This document shows positions 17,269 to 25,928 of a DNA stretch of 64,000 nucleotides, one piece after another. The notes under the pieces are model-generated. The model was not told the origin of the DNA. It worked only from the letters and a program-made list of their open reading frames with translations, and searched no databases. Positions within the stretch are counted from its first letter, which is position 1, and each line of letters opens with the position of its first letter. Location: the NCBI GenBank assembly GCA_017577945.1, contig PKQS01000008.1, positions 296,719 through 360,718 of the forward strand. Reading direction: 5' to 3'. The DNA is from Bacillota bacterium (lineage in GTDB: Bacteria; Bacillota; Limnochordia; Limnochordales; ZCTH02-B6). Made by a program: the position numbers and the translations under genes.

Positions 17269-18106
17269 GCAACTTCAGGTCCACATCGCGCCGCTCATCG
17301 ACGAGCTGGTGGACCGGATCCTTTTTGAGTACGGCGACGTGTTCGACGCTTTCTCGGGCGGCATCTTGCGCTGGCTGCTGGCCATCGAAAGGGGGCTGCG
17401 GGCGCTGCCGTGGTGGCTGGTCATCGCCGGCGCCGGCGTGGCGGCCCGGCTGCTGCTGCGGCGCTGGTCCGCGTCCCTGGCGCTGATGGCCTTGCTGTTC
17501 ATGGTGGGCATGTTCGGCCTGTGGGACCTAGCTACGGAAACGATGGCCATCATCGTGGCCGCGGTGGTGTTGGCGCTGCTCATCGGCCTGCCGGTGGGCG
17601 TGGCCATGGCGGAATTCCGCGGGCTGCGCAGCGTCATAGTGCCGGTGCTGGACGCGATGCAGACTTTGCCCAGCTTCGTGTACTTGATCCCTGCCATGAT
17701 GCTGTTCGGCCTGGGCAAAGTGCCCGCGGTGCTGGCCACCCTCATCTACTCGGTGCCGCCCGTCATCCGTCTGACCGATTTGGGCTTGCGGCAAGTGCCC
17801 GCGGGCGTGCAGGAAGCGGCCGCGGCCTTTGGCGCCAACCGGTGGCAGCTGCTGTGGGAGGTGCGGCTGCCTCTGGCGGTGCCGTCGATCCTGGCCGGCG
17901 TCAACCAGACCACTATGATGGCGCTGGCCATGGTGGTCGTGGCGTCCATGATCGGAGCGCGGGGCCTCGGGCAAGAGGTGTTGCTCTCCATCAACCGCAT
18001 CGAGGTGGGGCGCGGCTTCGAGGCGGGACTGAGCGTGGTGGCGCTGGCCATCGTCATCGACCGGTTGACGCAAGGTTTCGCCCGCCGCTTCGAGCCGCCG
18101 CGCTAG
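17258..18106 (+). CDS. Glycine betaine-type ABC transporter permease
   Basis: A 282-residue ProW/OpuAB-like membrane protein with about six helices. The EAA loop is at VQEAAAAFGANRWQLLWEV, and GLPVGVAMAE is conserved in the family. It is the last gene of the operon; a strong hairpin terminator follows at 18144. Confidence 0.9.
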   Translation: MFPEQLQVHIAPLIDELVDRILFEYGDVFDAFSGGILRWLLAIERGLRALPWWLVIAGAGVAARLLLRRWSASLALMALLFMVGMFGLWDLATETMAIIVAAVVLALLIGLPVGVAMAEFRGLRSVIVPVLDAMQTLPSFVYLIPAMMLFGLGKVPAVLATLIYSVPPVIRLTDLGLRQVPAGVQEAAAAFGANRWQLLWEVRLPLAVPSILAGVNQTTMMALAMVVVASMIGARGLGQEVLLSINRIEVGRGFEAGLSVVALAIVIDRLTQGFARRFEPPR

Positions 18107-18143
18107 CCGCGCCCTGGCCCGCGGGCGGGTGCCACAAGAAGAA

Positions 18144-18175
18144 ACCGCCGGCGCGCAGCCCGCGCCGGCGGTTTT
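18144..18175. terminator. Terminator shared by convergent genes
   Basis: ACCGCCGGCGCG and its complement CGCGCCGGCGGT form a long GC stem with TTTT on the plus strand and AAGAAGAAA before it, so it could also stop minus-strand transcription from the peptidase gene. Confidence 0.8.
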
Positions 18176-18230
18176 GTTTCGGGCCGCGAGCGGCAGCCGC
18201 GGCCCGCCTCCCTGCGGCAACGATCGCCGC

Positions 18231-19601
18231 TCACCGCTCAGCCAAGCGGTTCAGCAGCTTCACGTAGCAGCGCACGCCTTTGTCGAAGCTTTCCAGCCGG
18301 AAGAACTCGTTGGGTGCGTGCACTTGCGTGTCGGGGTCGCTGAAGCTGAAGAAGATGAAGTCGGTCTTCAGGATGGACTTGACCATGGCCGCCACGGGCA
18401 GGGTGCCGCCCGTGCGGGTCAACACCGGCTCTTCCCCGTATACCTCGGCCAGCACCGCCTTGGCCTTTTCCAGTACCGGATGATCCGGCAGCATCAAATA
18501 GGCCGGCGCCGAGCCCGCGTACTTTGTAACGGTTACCGTCACGCCCGGCGGCGTGTGCTTCCGGACGTGGGCTTCGATCGCGTCCAGTACCTTCTGGGGG
18601 TCTTGGTCGGGCACAAGGCGGCACGTGATCTTGGCGTGGGCTTCGCTGGGCAGTACCGTCTTGGTGCCCTCGCCTTGGAAGCCGCCCCACATGCCGTTCA
18701 CTTCCAGCGTGGGTCGCGTCCACAGCCGCTCCAGCGTCGAGTAGCCCGGCTCGCCGAAGGGCTCGGACACGCCGATTTCCGCCAGGAACTTGGCTTCGTC
18801 GAACGGCACCCGGGCCAGCTCTTCCTTCTCCCGGGGCGTCAACTCCCGGACGTCGTCGTAGAAGCCTTCGACCAGGACCTTACCGTCGGGCGAGCGGAAA
18901 CTGGCGATGATGGCCGCCAGCGCGTGCAGCGGATTTTGGATGGCGCCGCCATAGCTGCCCGAGTGCAGGTCGCCTTTGGCGCCCTTGACGTCGATTTGCA
19001 AGGCGCAGATGCCCCGGCTGCCCACCGTGATGTCGGGCTGTTGCACCCGGTAGAAGCCGCCGTCGGCGCACAGCACCGCGTCGCAGCGCAGCTCCTCGGC
19101 GCGCGCCTTGAGCAAGCCCGGCAAATGGGGGCTGCCGATTTCCTCTTCGCCCTCGATGAGGAACTTGACATTGACCGGAGGCCGGCCGTCCACGGCCGCC
19201 AGGGCCTCGACCGCCTTGATGGGGATGAATACGCAGCCCTTGTCATCCGCCGCGCCCCGGGCGTACAGGCGCCCGTCCTTCAAGGTGGGCTCGAAGGGCG
19301 GCGTCTCCCACAAGTGCTCCGGGTCCACCGGCTGCACGTCGAAGTGGCCGTAGATCAAATACGTGGGCAGCTTCTCGTCCACGATCCACTCGCCGAACAC
19401 CGCCGGATGGCCGCCGGTTTCCCAAATCTCCACCCGCGGCACGCCGATGCGCCGCAGGCTGTCCGCCGTCCACTGGGCGGCCCGGCGCACGTCGGCCGCG
19501 TGCTTCGGCAGCGCGCTGACCGACGGGATGCGCAGGAACTCCACCAGTTCCTGAACGTGCCGGTCGCGGTGTTCTTGCAAATACGCTTCGTACGTCGACA
19601 T
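18231..19601 (-). CDS. M20 family dipeptidase
   Basis: A 456-residue cytosolic metallopeptidase of the M20A/PepV-CNDP group. Metal and catalytic motifs are GHFDVQP, ARGAADDKG, IEGEEEIGS (general base Glu) and LCADGG; the dimerisation lid carries DLHSGSYGG. The ATG at 19601 has GAGGTGA upstream and is preferred to the in-frame start 63 bases earlier. The family cleaves dipeptides with a co-catalytic metal pair. It is divergent from the large subtilase gene. Confidence 0.9.
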   Translation of the reverse strand: MSTYEAYLQEHRDRHVQELVEFLRIPSVSALPKHAADVRRAAQWTADSLRRIGVPRVEIWETGGHPAVFGEWIVDEKLPTYLIYGHFDVQPVDPEHLWETPPFEPTLKDGRLYARGAADDKGCVFIPIKAVEALAAVDGRPPVNVKFLIEGEEEIGSPHLPGLLKARAEELRCDAVLCADGGFYRVQQPDITVGSRGICALQIDVKGAKGDLHSGSYGGAIQNPLHALAAIIASFRSPDGKVLVEGFYDDVRELTPREKEELARVPFDEAKFLAEIGVSEPFGEPGYSTLERLWTRPTLEVNGMWGGFQGEGTKTVLPSEAHAKITCRLVPDQDPQKVLDAIEAHVRKHTPPGVTVTVTKYAGSAPAYLMLPDHPVLEKAKAVLAEVYGEEPVLTRTGGTLPVAAMVKSILKTDFIFFSFSDPDTQVHAPNEFFRLESFDKGVRCYVKLLNRLAER

Positions 19602-19716
19602 CGCCGTCACCTCGTCGTGCGTGATTGCTGGTTGTTTCTCCCAGGCCCGACCGCGCTCCTTCACGGAAAGCGTGCGCGAATGCGCCGGCGGCTTGCGACT
19701 TACTCGGGTCCGTGCT

Positions 19717-19735
19717 AGTGGCCACCCCGGCCACT
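19717..19735. promoter_or_regulatory. Inverted repeat at the subtilase promoter
   Basis: AGTGGCC-ACCCC-GGCCACT has perfect 7-bp arms and is directly followed by TATATA at 19735-19740, which could be the -10 of the subtilase gene. A protein bound here would block or position polymerase. Confidence 0.5.
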
Positions 19736-19747
19736 ATATACCGACGC

Positions 19748-22700
19748 ATGGAAGAGCAGCCGTTCGTCACCGCGGCCATGGGTCCGGATACGGTCAAGTT
19801 CCTGCTCAAGGAACATGCGCAGCGTACGCAGCAGCCCGTCTTGGACTTCCTCGCACAAGCCCAGGTCCGGGGCGACGTGCGCGTCTACAACAGCTTCTGG
19901 ATCGTCAACGCCGCTGTCGCCGAAATTCGCGCCGGCGCCGTCGAGAAGCTGGCGACGCTGCCCGGCGTGGGGCTGATTTATGAGGAATACACCTTCTCCA
20001 TCGAGCCAAATGAACGCGTGCGGCAGGCGGCCGACGCACCCATTTGGGACAGCTACGGCACCACGTTCGTATATGACGTGTGGGAGCTGGGCTACAAAGG
20101 CCAAGGCGTAACCATCGCGATCGCCGACACGGGCATCGACATCACGCACCCCGAACTGGCCGGAGCCATGGGCGGCGTCGGGCCCTTCCACGAGGGCTAC
20201 TGGGCCGAATTCGACGAGAACGGCTTTCTCGTGCCCGGCTCCATGCCGCGTGACACGGACACGCACGGGACGTGGGTGGCCTCGATCGCCGCGGGCCGCA
20301 GCGTAGGCGGCTACACGGTGGGCATGGCGCCCGAAGCTACGCTGGCGGGCGTTCTCGTCCTTCCCGGAGGCAGCGGCACCTTCGCGCAAGTGCTCGGCGG
20401 CTTGCAATGGGTGGCCGAGCAAGGTTTCGACGTGATCAACGGTTCCTTCGGGGCCAACACCATCAACCTCGACATGGCCATCGCCACCGACAATTTGGCC
20501 GCGGCGGGCGTCGTGCCCGTCTTCGCCAACGGAAACTGGAGCCCCCTGGTCCCCGACAGCTATCCGCCCGCCACGCCCGGGAACACGCCTAGCGCCATCG
20601 CCGTCGGCGGTTTCGACCAGACCGGCGAGTCGGCGTGGTACAACTTCGGCGGCATTATCGAGTACCCGGGCTACGAGTATCCAGATGCGTACAGCAAGAT
20701 GAAGCCGGACATCAGCGCTCCGGGCATGGACGTGTTCGGCGCCAGGGCCGGCGGCGGCTATTACATCGACGGCGGCACTTCGGCGGCCACGCCTCACGTT
20801 GCCGGCGCCGTGGCGCTGATGCTGTCGGCCAACCCGTCCTTGACGGTGGACGAGGTCAAGCAGGCACTGTACGCCAACGTGGGCGGCCACCAGCAGTTCG
20901 GCTGGGATGACTTCCCGACCAAAGACCTGGATCTGGGCTGGGGCCGGCTCAACGCGTTCCGGGCCGTCACCGCCGTGGCGGCGCCGGGCGGCGTGGCCAT
21001 CGTCGCCGGCACCGTTCGGACCACCGGCGAGTTCGGCGATCACCCGGTCCCGGGCGCGACGGTGAGGTTTTCGGGCCCCCAGACCCGGGAAGTGCAGACC
21101 GACGACACGGGTCAGTTCTCCCTGCAGATTCCGGAAGGATTTTATACCGTGAGCGCCCGCGCGCCGGGATACCGGACGTCTGAGCGCCAGGTAGCCATCG
21201 TCGCCAAGCCAGAGCCCGTCGAGATTCACTTCGTGCTGGAGCCTGGCGAAAAGGGCGGCGTGGTCGGCACGGTTTGGGACGCGGCCACGGGCGAGCCTTT
21301 GGCCGGCGTCACGGTGAGCGCGGGCGGCGCGGAGGCTACGACGGCCGGGGACGGCTCGTACTTGCTGGAGCTGGTCGAGGGCAGCCATGTGCTGGCCTTC
21401 GAGAAGGCCGGGTACTTCGCCCAAACGCGGGACATTACCGTGATTCCGAACCAGTTCGCCCAAGTGGACGTCGCCCTGGTCTTCGGCCACAAGACGCTAT
21501 GGGGCACGGTCGCCGACGAGGCCGGCAACCCTGTCGCAGGCGCGACGGTCCGGGTGGCGGCGGCCGGCGTGGAGACGAGCACCGACGCGGCTGGGGCCTA
21601 CGCGGTGGACTTGCCCGCGGGCGAGTACAGCGTCGAATTCGCCAAGACGGGCTTCGTGACCCGGACGGTGACGGCGGTCATTGCCCACGGCGCGACGACG
21701 CAGCTGAACGTGCAACTGGCCGCCAACACGGGCCGTCTGGTCGGCACCGTCACGAACCTGGACGGCGACCCGGTCGAGGGCGCGGTGGTGGCCATTGCCG
21801 CACTGGGCTTGCAAACCGCGACCGGGGCCGACGGGCGCTATGAATTCCCGGCGGTGGCGGTAGGCACCTGGCGCGTTTCGGTGACCCACGAAGCGTATTA
21901 CGGCCAGGCGGGCACCGTCGTCATCGAGTACGGCAAGACGGCGACGCATGACTTCGTCTTGCAGCCCTTGGGCGGCGTCAGCCCGTTCCGCAACTCGTTC
22001 GACACGGCCGAGGAGCGGGCGGCGTGGCGCCTTGTGGACTACAACGGCAACAGGCATCACTGGAACTTCACCCAGAACGACAGCGTGTCGCCGCCGTTCA
22101 GCGCCTGGAGCGGCAATCCGTCCCTCGGCTACTCGCCGGCGAACCAAGAGGTCGGCATGATCTCGCCGCTCTTCAAGCTGCCGGCGGACACGCCGCTGGA
22201 CCTGACGTTCCAGATGCGGGGCCAAATCTGGGGTCCGTGGCACGCCTTCGCCGTGTTCGTGTTCGACCACGATGCGGGCACGGACAATTTGGTGTTCCTG
22301 CACGAGACCAGCACGCCGGTGCCGTGGACGGAGGTCACCGTGCCCCTGGCTGCATTCGCGGGCCGTACGGTTACGGTCGAGTTCTACGTGGTCACCGACG
22401 CTCTGGTGCGCACGTCGGACGTGGGCATCTACCTCGACGACGTCATCGTCGGCTTCGTTCAGCCGGAGCTGACCGGCCGCATCGAGGGCGTCGTGATCAA
22501 CGAGGCGGGCACGCCGGTGGCCGATGCGGCGGTGACGGTGGTGGAGCTGGCGCCGGAAGGCGCGATGGTCCGCATGTCCCAGGTGTTCACCGGCGCGGAC
22601 GGGCGGTTCGCGCTGGACGTGCGAGCGGGCAGCTGGACGCTGCGCGCCGCCAAGGCGCCGGAATACAGCGCTGCCGAGCAGATCGTCTACGTCGTGCCGG

Positions 22701-23638
22701 GCGAGACGACCACGACCAGCATCACGCTGCCGGCCAACCTGCCGCCGGCCAAGGTGACAGGTCTGCGGGGCCAGCCGGGCGACGGCGTCGTGCACCTGTC
22801 GTGGAACGCGAACGACGAGGATGACTTGGCGGGCTACAACGTCTATCGGTCGCTGGACGGCGTGCACTTCCAGCGCATCGGCTCGACCACGGAAACGCAG
22901 TTCACCGCTCAGGGCCTGCAGAACGGCTACACTTATTACTTCCGGGTGACGGCGGTGGACATGTACGGCGTCGAAGGCGAGCCGGCCGAGGTTGAGGCGA
23001 CGCCGCTGGACACGGCGCCGACGGTGCAACGGTTCGACGTGCAGCCGCGGACCCTGACGCGGGGCGGCGCGGTGCAGGTCAGCGCGGAGCTCGAGCACCC
23101 GCTGGTCGAGCAGCCGCTGAACGTGCGCCTGGAGGCCACGCGCGGCGATACCCTGGTGCGGGCGTGGGAGTTTCTCGGCCAGAGCGTCGGCGAGTTCGCA
23201 GCGACGGTCGAGACGACCGATGCGTTCGGCCGTCCGTGGGCGCCGAACGTGTACGGCTTCACGCTTTACGTGACCGACCAGTCGGGCGCGGTGGGCCGGT
23301 CCAACACCATCAACGTCGCCTTGTTTGCGCCGCTGCCGCAGTCGCTAAGCTTCCTGCTGGGCAACAACCCGTTCAACCCCAACCGGGAGTCGCAGCGCAT
23401 CGAATTCGCGCTGCCGTCGGCCGGTTGGGTGACGGTGGCGGTGTACACGCTGGACGGCCGCCTGGTGCGGACGATTCTGGATGAGCACCGTGAAGCAGGC
23501 CAGCACATCGCCTTCTGGGACGGCGCCGATCAGCGCGGGCAGACCGTCTTGGCGGGCATGTACGTGGTGCGCGTGCAGTTCACGGACGCGAACGGGCAGC
23601 GGACGGAGCTGACGCGGCACTCGGTGGTCGTCAAGTGA
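19748..23638 (+). CDS. Subtilisin-like serine protease with multiple beta-sandwich domains
   Basis: Using the ATG at 19748, 1296 residues. The S8 domain has the complete triad: Asp127 (IADTGID), His173 (DTHGTWVA) and Ser345 (GTSAATPHVAG). An N-terminal propeptide-like segment (AQRTQQPVLDFL) precedes it. After residue 420 come three carboxypeptidase-regulatory-like repeats, a jelly-roll domain, a further regulatory-like repeat, a fibronectin III domain (about 1000-1090) and a FlgD-like end starting GNNPFNP. No signal peptide is seen with any start, odd for such a protein; the 5' end may be incomplete. No ribosome site precedes the ATG. Confidence 0.88.
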   Translation: MEEQPFVTAAMGPDTVKFLLKEHAQRTQQPVLDFLAQAQVRGDVRVYNSFWIVNAAVAEIRAGAVEKLATLPGVGLIYEEYTFSIEPNERVRQAADAPIWDSYGTTFVYDVWELGYKGQGVTIAIADTGIDITHPELAGAMGGVGPFHEGYWAEFDENGFLVPGSMPRDTDTHGTWVASIAAGRSVGGYTVGMAPEATLAGVLVLPGGSGTFAQVLGGLQWVAEQGFDVINGSFGANTINLDMAIATDNLAAAGVVPVFANGNWSPLVPDSYPPATPGNTPSAIAVGGFDQTGESAWYNFGGIIEYPGYEYPDAYSKMKPDISAPGMDVFGARAGGGYYIDGGTSAATPHVAGAVALMLSANPSLTVDEVKQALYANVGGHQQFGWDDFPTKDLDLGWGRLNAFRAVTAVAAPGGVAIVAGTVRTTGEFGDHPVPGATVRFSGPQTREVQTDDTGQFSLQIPEGFYTVSARAPGYRTSERQVAIVAKPEPVEIHFVLEPGEKGGVVGTVWDAATGEPLAGVTVSAGGAEATTAGDGSYLLELVEGSHVLAFEKAGYFAQTRDITVIPNQFAQVDVALVFGHKTLWGTVADEAGNPVAGATVRVAAAGVETSTDAAGAYAVDLPAGEYSVEFAKTGFVTRTVTAVIAHGATTQLNVQLAANTGRLVGTVTNLDGDPVEGAVVAIAALGLQTATGADGRYEFPAVAVGTWRVSVTHEAYYGQAGTVVIEYGKTATHDFVLQPLGGVSPFRNSFDTAEERAAWRLVDYNGNRHHWNFTQNDSVSPPFSAWSGNPSLGYSPANQEVGMISPLFKLPADTPLDLTFQMRGQIWGPWHAFAVFVFDHDAGTDNLVFLHETSTPVPWTEVTVPLAAFAGRTVTVEFYVVTDALVRTSDVGIYLDDVIVGFVQPELTGRIEGVVINEAGTPVADAAVTVVELAPEGAMVRMSQVFTGADGRFALDVRAGSWTLRAAKAPEYSAAEQIVYVVPGETTTTSITLPANLPPAKVTGLRGQPGDGVVHLSWNANDEDDLAGYNVYRSLDGVHFQRIGSTTETQFTAQGLQNGYTYYFRVTAVDMYGVEGEPAEVEATPLDTAPTVQRFDVQPRTLTRGGAVQVSAELEHPLVEQPLNVRLEATRGDTLVRAWEFLGQSVGEFAATVETTDAFGRPWAPNVYGFTLYVTDQSGAVGRSNTINVALFAPLPQSLSFLLGNNPFNPNRESQRIEFALPSAGWVTVAVYTLDGRLVRTILDEHREAGQHIAFWDGADQRGQTVLAGMYVVRVQFTDANGQRTELTRHSVVVK

Positions 23639-23689
23639 CGCGTGGTGCCGGCATGGGAAGAGTGCGATCTCGGCCAGGAGGGAACGGGC

Positions 23690-24853
23690 ATGCGGAGACA
23701 ACGGCTACGCGGACGTTGGGGAACGGCCGTTATCGGGCTGGTCTTCACGCTGCTGCTCTCCGGCTGCGTCGGCGGCGGGAGCGGGGGCAGCCCCGCTCCC
23801 GCGCCGAAGCTGGCCGTTGACAAGACGTCGCTGGACTTCGGCGAACGATCGTCGACGTTGTCGCTGCGCATCAGCAACGCGGGCGGCGGCCGGTTGACGT
23901 GGAGCGTCAGCAGCGACCGGGAGTGGGTGCACGCGGTGCCGGCGGAGGGTGAGAACGCCGCGACGGTGACGGTGTTCGTGGATCGCAGCGCGCTGGAACC
24001 GGGCCAGCACGCCGGCGCGCTGACCATCGCGTCCAACGGCGGGACGGCCACGGTCGCCGTGCTGGTGACGGTGCCGGAAAGCGGCGGCGCGGCGCCGGGC
24101 AGGGTGCAGGACGTGGACGCGCGCGGCTTCACGCTGCCGGCGTCGGTGGTGGCGGCGAGCATCGACGCCTCCTCTGCTTCGCTGCAGGCGCGGCGCCTGC
24201 TGGAACTGGCGGCCGCGTTCGATGCCGCGGCGCAGACGGTCGCGGCGAGCCCCGCGGCGGCCAGCGTGACCCAGGCCAAGATGCCGGCCGGGTATCAAGG
24301 CGTGTTCGCGCTGTCGTGGCGGGCCGAACCGGCGGCCACGGGGTACCGCATCTTCTTCGACACGGGCGCCGGGTGGCAGCAGGTGGACGTGAGCGTCGCC
24401 GACCTGGAGGATCCGTCGCAGCCCACGTTCCTTGTCGCCGGCAACTTCGACGTGGGGACGCAGGCCGTGTTCGCCGTGCAGGCGTTCAACGGCGACTTGT
24501 TCGGCGACGTGTCGGACGAAGACGGCGCCGTCATCATCGCGCCGCAGTTCTTGTCGCAGCCGGCCAACGGGCACAAGGCGCCGCGGCGACCCACGTTCAT
24601 GTGGCAGCAGCATCCGAGCGCCACGGCGTACTTCCTTTACTTGACCGCGGGAGGCTTCGCCGACCACCTCTGGACGCAAGTGGTGGGGAACGAGGTTCTG
24701 AGCGTGCAGTATCCGGGCGATGCGGCGAACGTGTCCCAGGAGCTGGCGCCGGGCCAGTACGCGTGGTTCGTGGCGGCGCAAGGGCCCGTCGACGCGGCGC
24801 ATCGGGCCGATGCGTACGCCGTCAGCGCGTTGTGGACGTTCACGGTGGAATAA
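23690..24853 (+). CDS. Lipoprotein with BACON-like and fibronectin-like domains
   Basis: A 387-residue protein. AGGAGGG lies seven bases before the ATG at 23690. The signal peptide ends in the lipobox LLLSGC and a Gly/Ser/Pro linker follows. The first domain (about 40-130, VDKTSLDFGERSSTLSLRIS) resembles the BACON/choice-of-anchor beta-sandwich found in surface proteins. The remainder has two FN3-like strands sets (ATGYRIFFDTGAGWQQVDV; PTFMWQQHPSATAYFLYL). It follows the subtilase by 51 bp and is probably co-transcribed. Function unknown; likely surface binding. Confidence 0.75.
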   Translation: MRRQRLRGRWGTAVIGLVFTLLLSGCVGGGSGGSPAPAPKLAVDKTSLDFGERSSTLSLRISNAGGGRLTWSVSSDREWVHAVPAEGENAATVTVFVDRSALEPGQHAGALTIASNGGTATVAVLVTVPESGGAAPGRVQDVDARGFTLPASVVAASIDASSASLQARRLLELAAAFDAAAQTVAASPAAASVTQAKMPAGYQGVFALSWRAEPAATGYRIFFDTGAGWQQVDVSVADLEDPSQPTFLVAGNFDVGTQAVFAVQAFNGDLFGDVSDEDGAVIIAPQFLSQPANGHKAPRRPTFMWQQHPSATAYFLYLTAGGFADHLWTQVVGNEVLSVQYPGDAANVSQELAPGQYAWFVAAQGPVDAAHRADAYAVSALWTFTVE

Positions 24854-24878
24854 GCGGGCAAGGCGCGTTTAGAGGCTT

Positions 24879-24921
24879 CCGCGCCGGCCGGCGCACGGAC
24901 GCGCCGCCGGCGCGGGGTTTT
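24879..24921 (+). terminator. Candidate terminator or attenuator
   Basis: A 10-bp stem CCGCGCCGGC / GCCGGCGCGG is followed by GGTTTT. It lies between the lipoprotein gene and the next gene of the cluster, so it may only reduce read-through. Confidence 0.5.
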
Positions 24922-24938
24922 CGGGAGGGGAGCGAGCG

Positions 24939-25928
24939 ATGGGACGCCGGCGGAAACGGTTGGCCTCGGCGCTGATCGTCGCGGTGCTGGCGGTGGGGGT
25001 GGCGGTGCCGGAGGCTTCGGCTGCGATGGGAGGCGCGTTTCCGCACTTCGACTGGGGCGGCCGTTTCCAGGCGTCCCTCTTGTATGGCGCGCCCGCCGAC
25101 GACGCGTTCGCCGCGCTGTTCAATCCGGCCGCGCTGCGGGGGTGCGTCAGCGGGCAGATCGGCGTGCAGCAGATGCGGCCCTTCGGCGTGCCGTTTACCG
25201 CGGTAGGCTGGTGCGCGGGCGCGCCGTCGGGGTCCGGCGCGGCGGCCTCGCGGGAACCCGGCCTTTCGGCGCCCGGCTGGCGCTGGGGCGGACAGGCCAT
25301 CGTGCGGCAGACGCCGGAGGGCCTCGGCTTCGATTACAACACGTATCAGCTGGGGCTGACGGCGGCGGGGACGTTCCGCCTGGGCCGCGGCGCGTTGACG
25401 GTAGGCATTACGCCCAAGCTGCTGGTCGTCTCGCTCGACGGCACGGGCACGGACCTGGACGAGACGGCGCTCGGCTTCGCGCTTGACGCCGGGCTGGCGT
25501 ACACCCGCAGGCTGGACGCGGGCGCCGGCGGGACCGCGGCGGGGGCGGAGTGGTTGGCGCTGGACGTGGCCGTGGTGGACGCTGCGAGCCGGGTGCGCTA
25601 CAAGAGCGGTGCCGTGGAGCCGGGCTCGACGCCCGTGCACCGGGTGGCGCTCACGCTGGGCGGCGCGCGCTGGACGGCGGGCGTATCGGCGCGGCGGCAA
25701 GACGAGACGCTGGCGTGGGGCGCAGGGCTCGAGTGGCGGGTGCTGCAGGTTTCGGGCGACGCTGACTCCTTAGCGCTGCGGGAAGTGGCGCTGCGGGCCG
25801 GCTGGCGCGGCGACGGCGGGCTTGCCGTAGGCGTGGGCGTGGTGCTGCGGGGCTTGGCCTTGGACTACGCCTACCGGGCGGATGAAGTTTATGGCGCGCA
25901 CGTGGTGTCGACCAGCTGGCGCTTCTAA
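24939..25928 (+). CDS. Exported beta-barrel-like protein
   Basis: A 329-residue protein with a signal peptide (ALIVAVLAVGVAVPEASA). Start set by GGGAGGGG eight bases before the ATG. The mature part is made of alternating amphipathic strands with glycine turns, has the motif FAALFNPAALRG as in PorV/FadL-like outer-membrane barrels, and ends in STSWRF, a terminal-Phe pattern used by outer-membrane proteins. Family not identified with certainty. It overlaps the next gene by about 40 bp. Confidence 0.65.
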   Translation: MGRRRKRLASALIVAVLAVGVAVPEASAAMGGAFPHFDWGGRFQASLLYGAPADDAFAALFNPAALRGCVSGQIGVQQMRPFGVPFTAVGWCAGAPSGSGAAASREPGLSAPGWRWGGQAIVRQTPEGLGFDYNTYQLGLTAAGTFRLGRGALTVGITPKLLVVSLDGTGTDLDETALGFALDAGLAYTRRLDAGAGGTAAGAEWLALDVAVVDAASRVRYKSGAVEPGSTPVHRVALTLGGARWTAGVSARRQDETLAWGAGLEWRVLQVSGDADSLALREVALRAGWRGDGGLAVGVGVVLRGLALDYAYRADEVYGAHVVSTSWRF

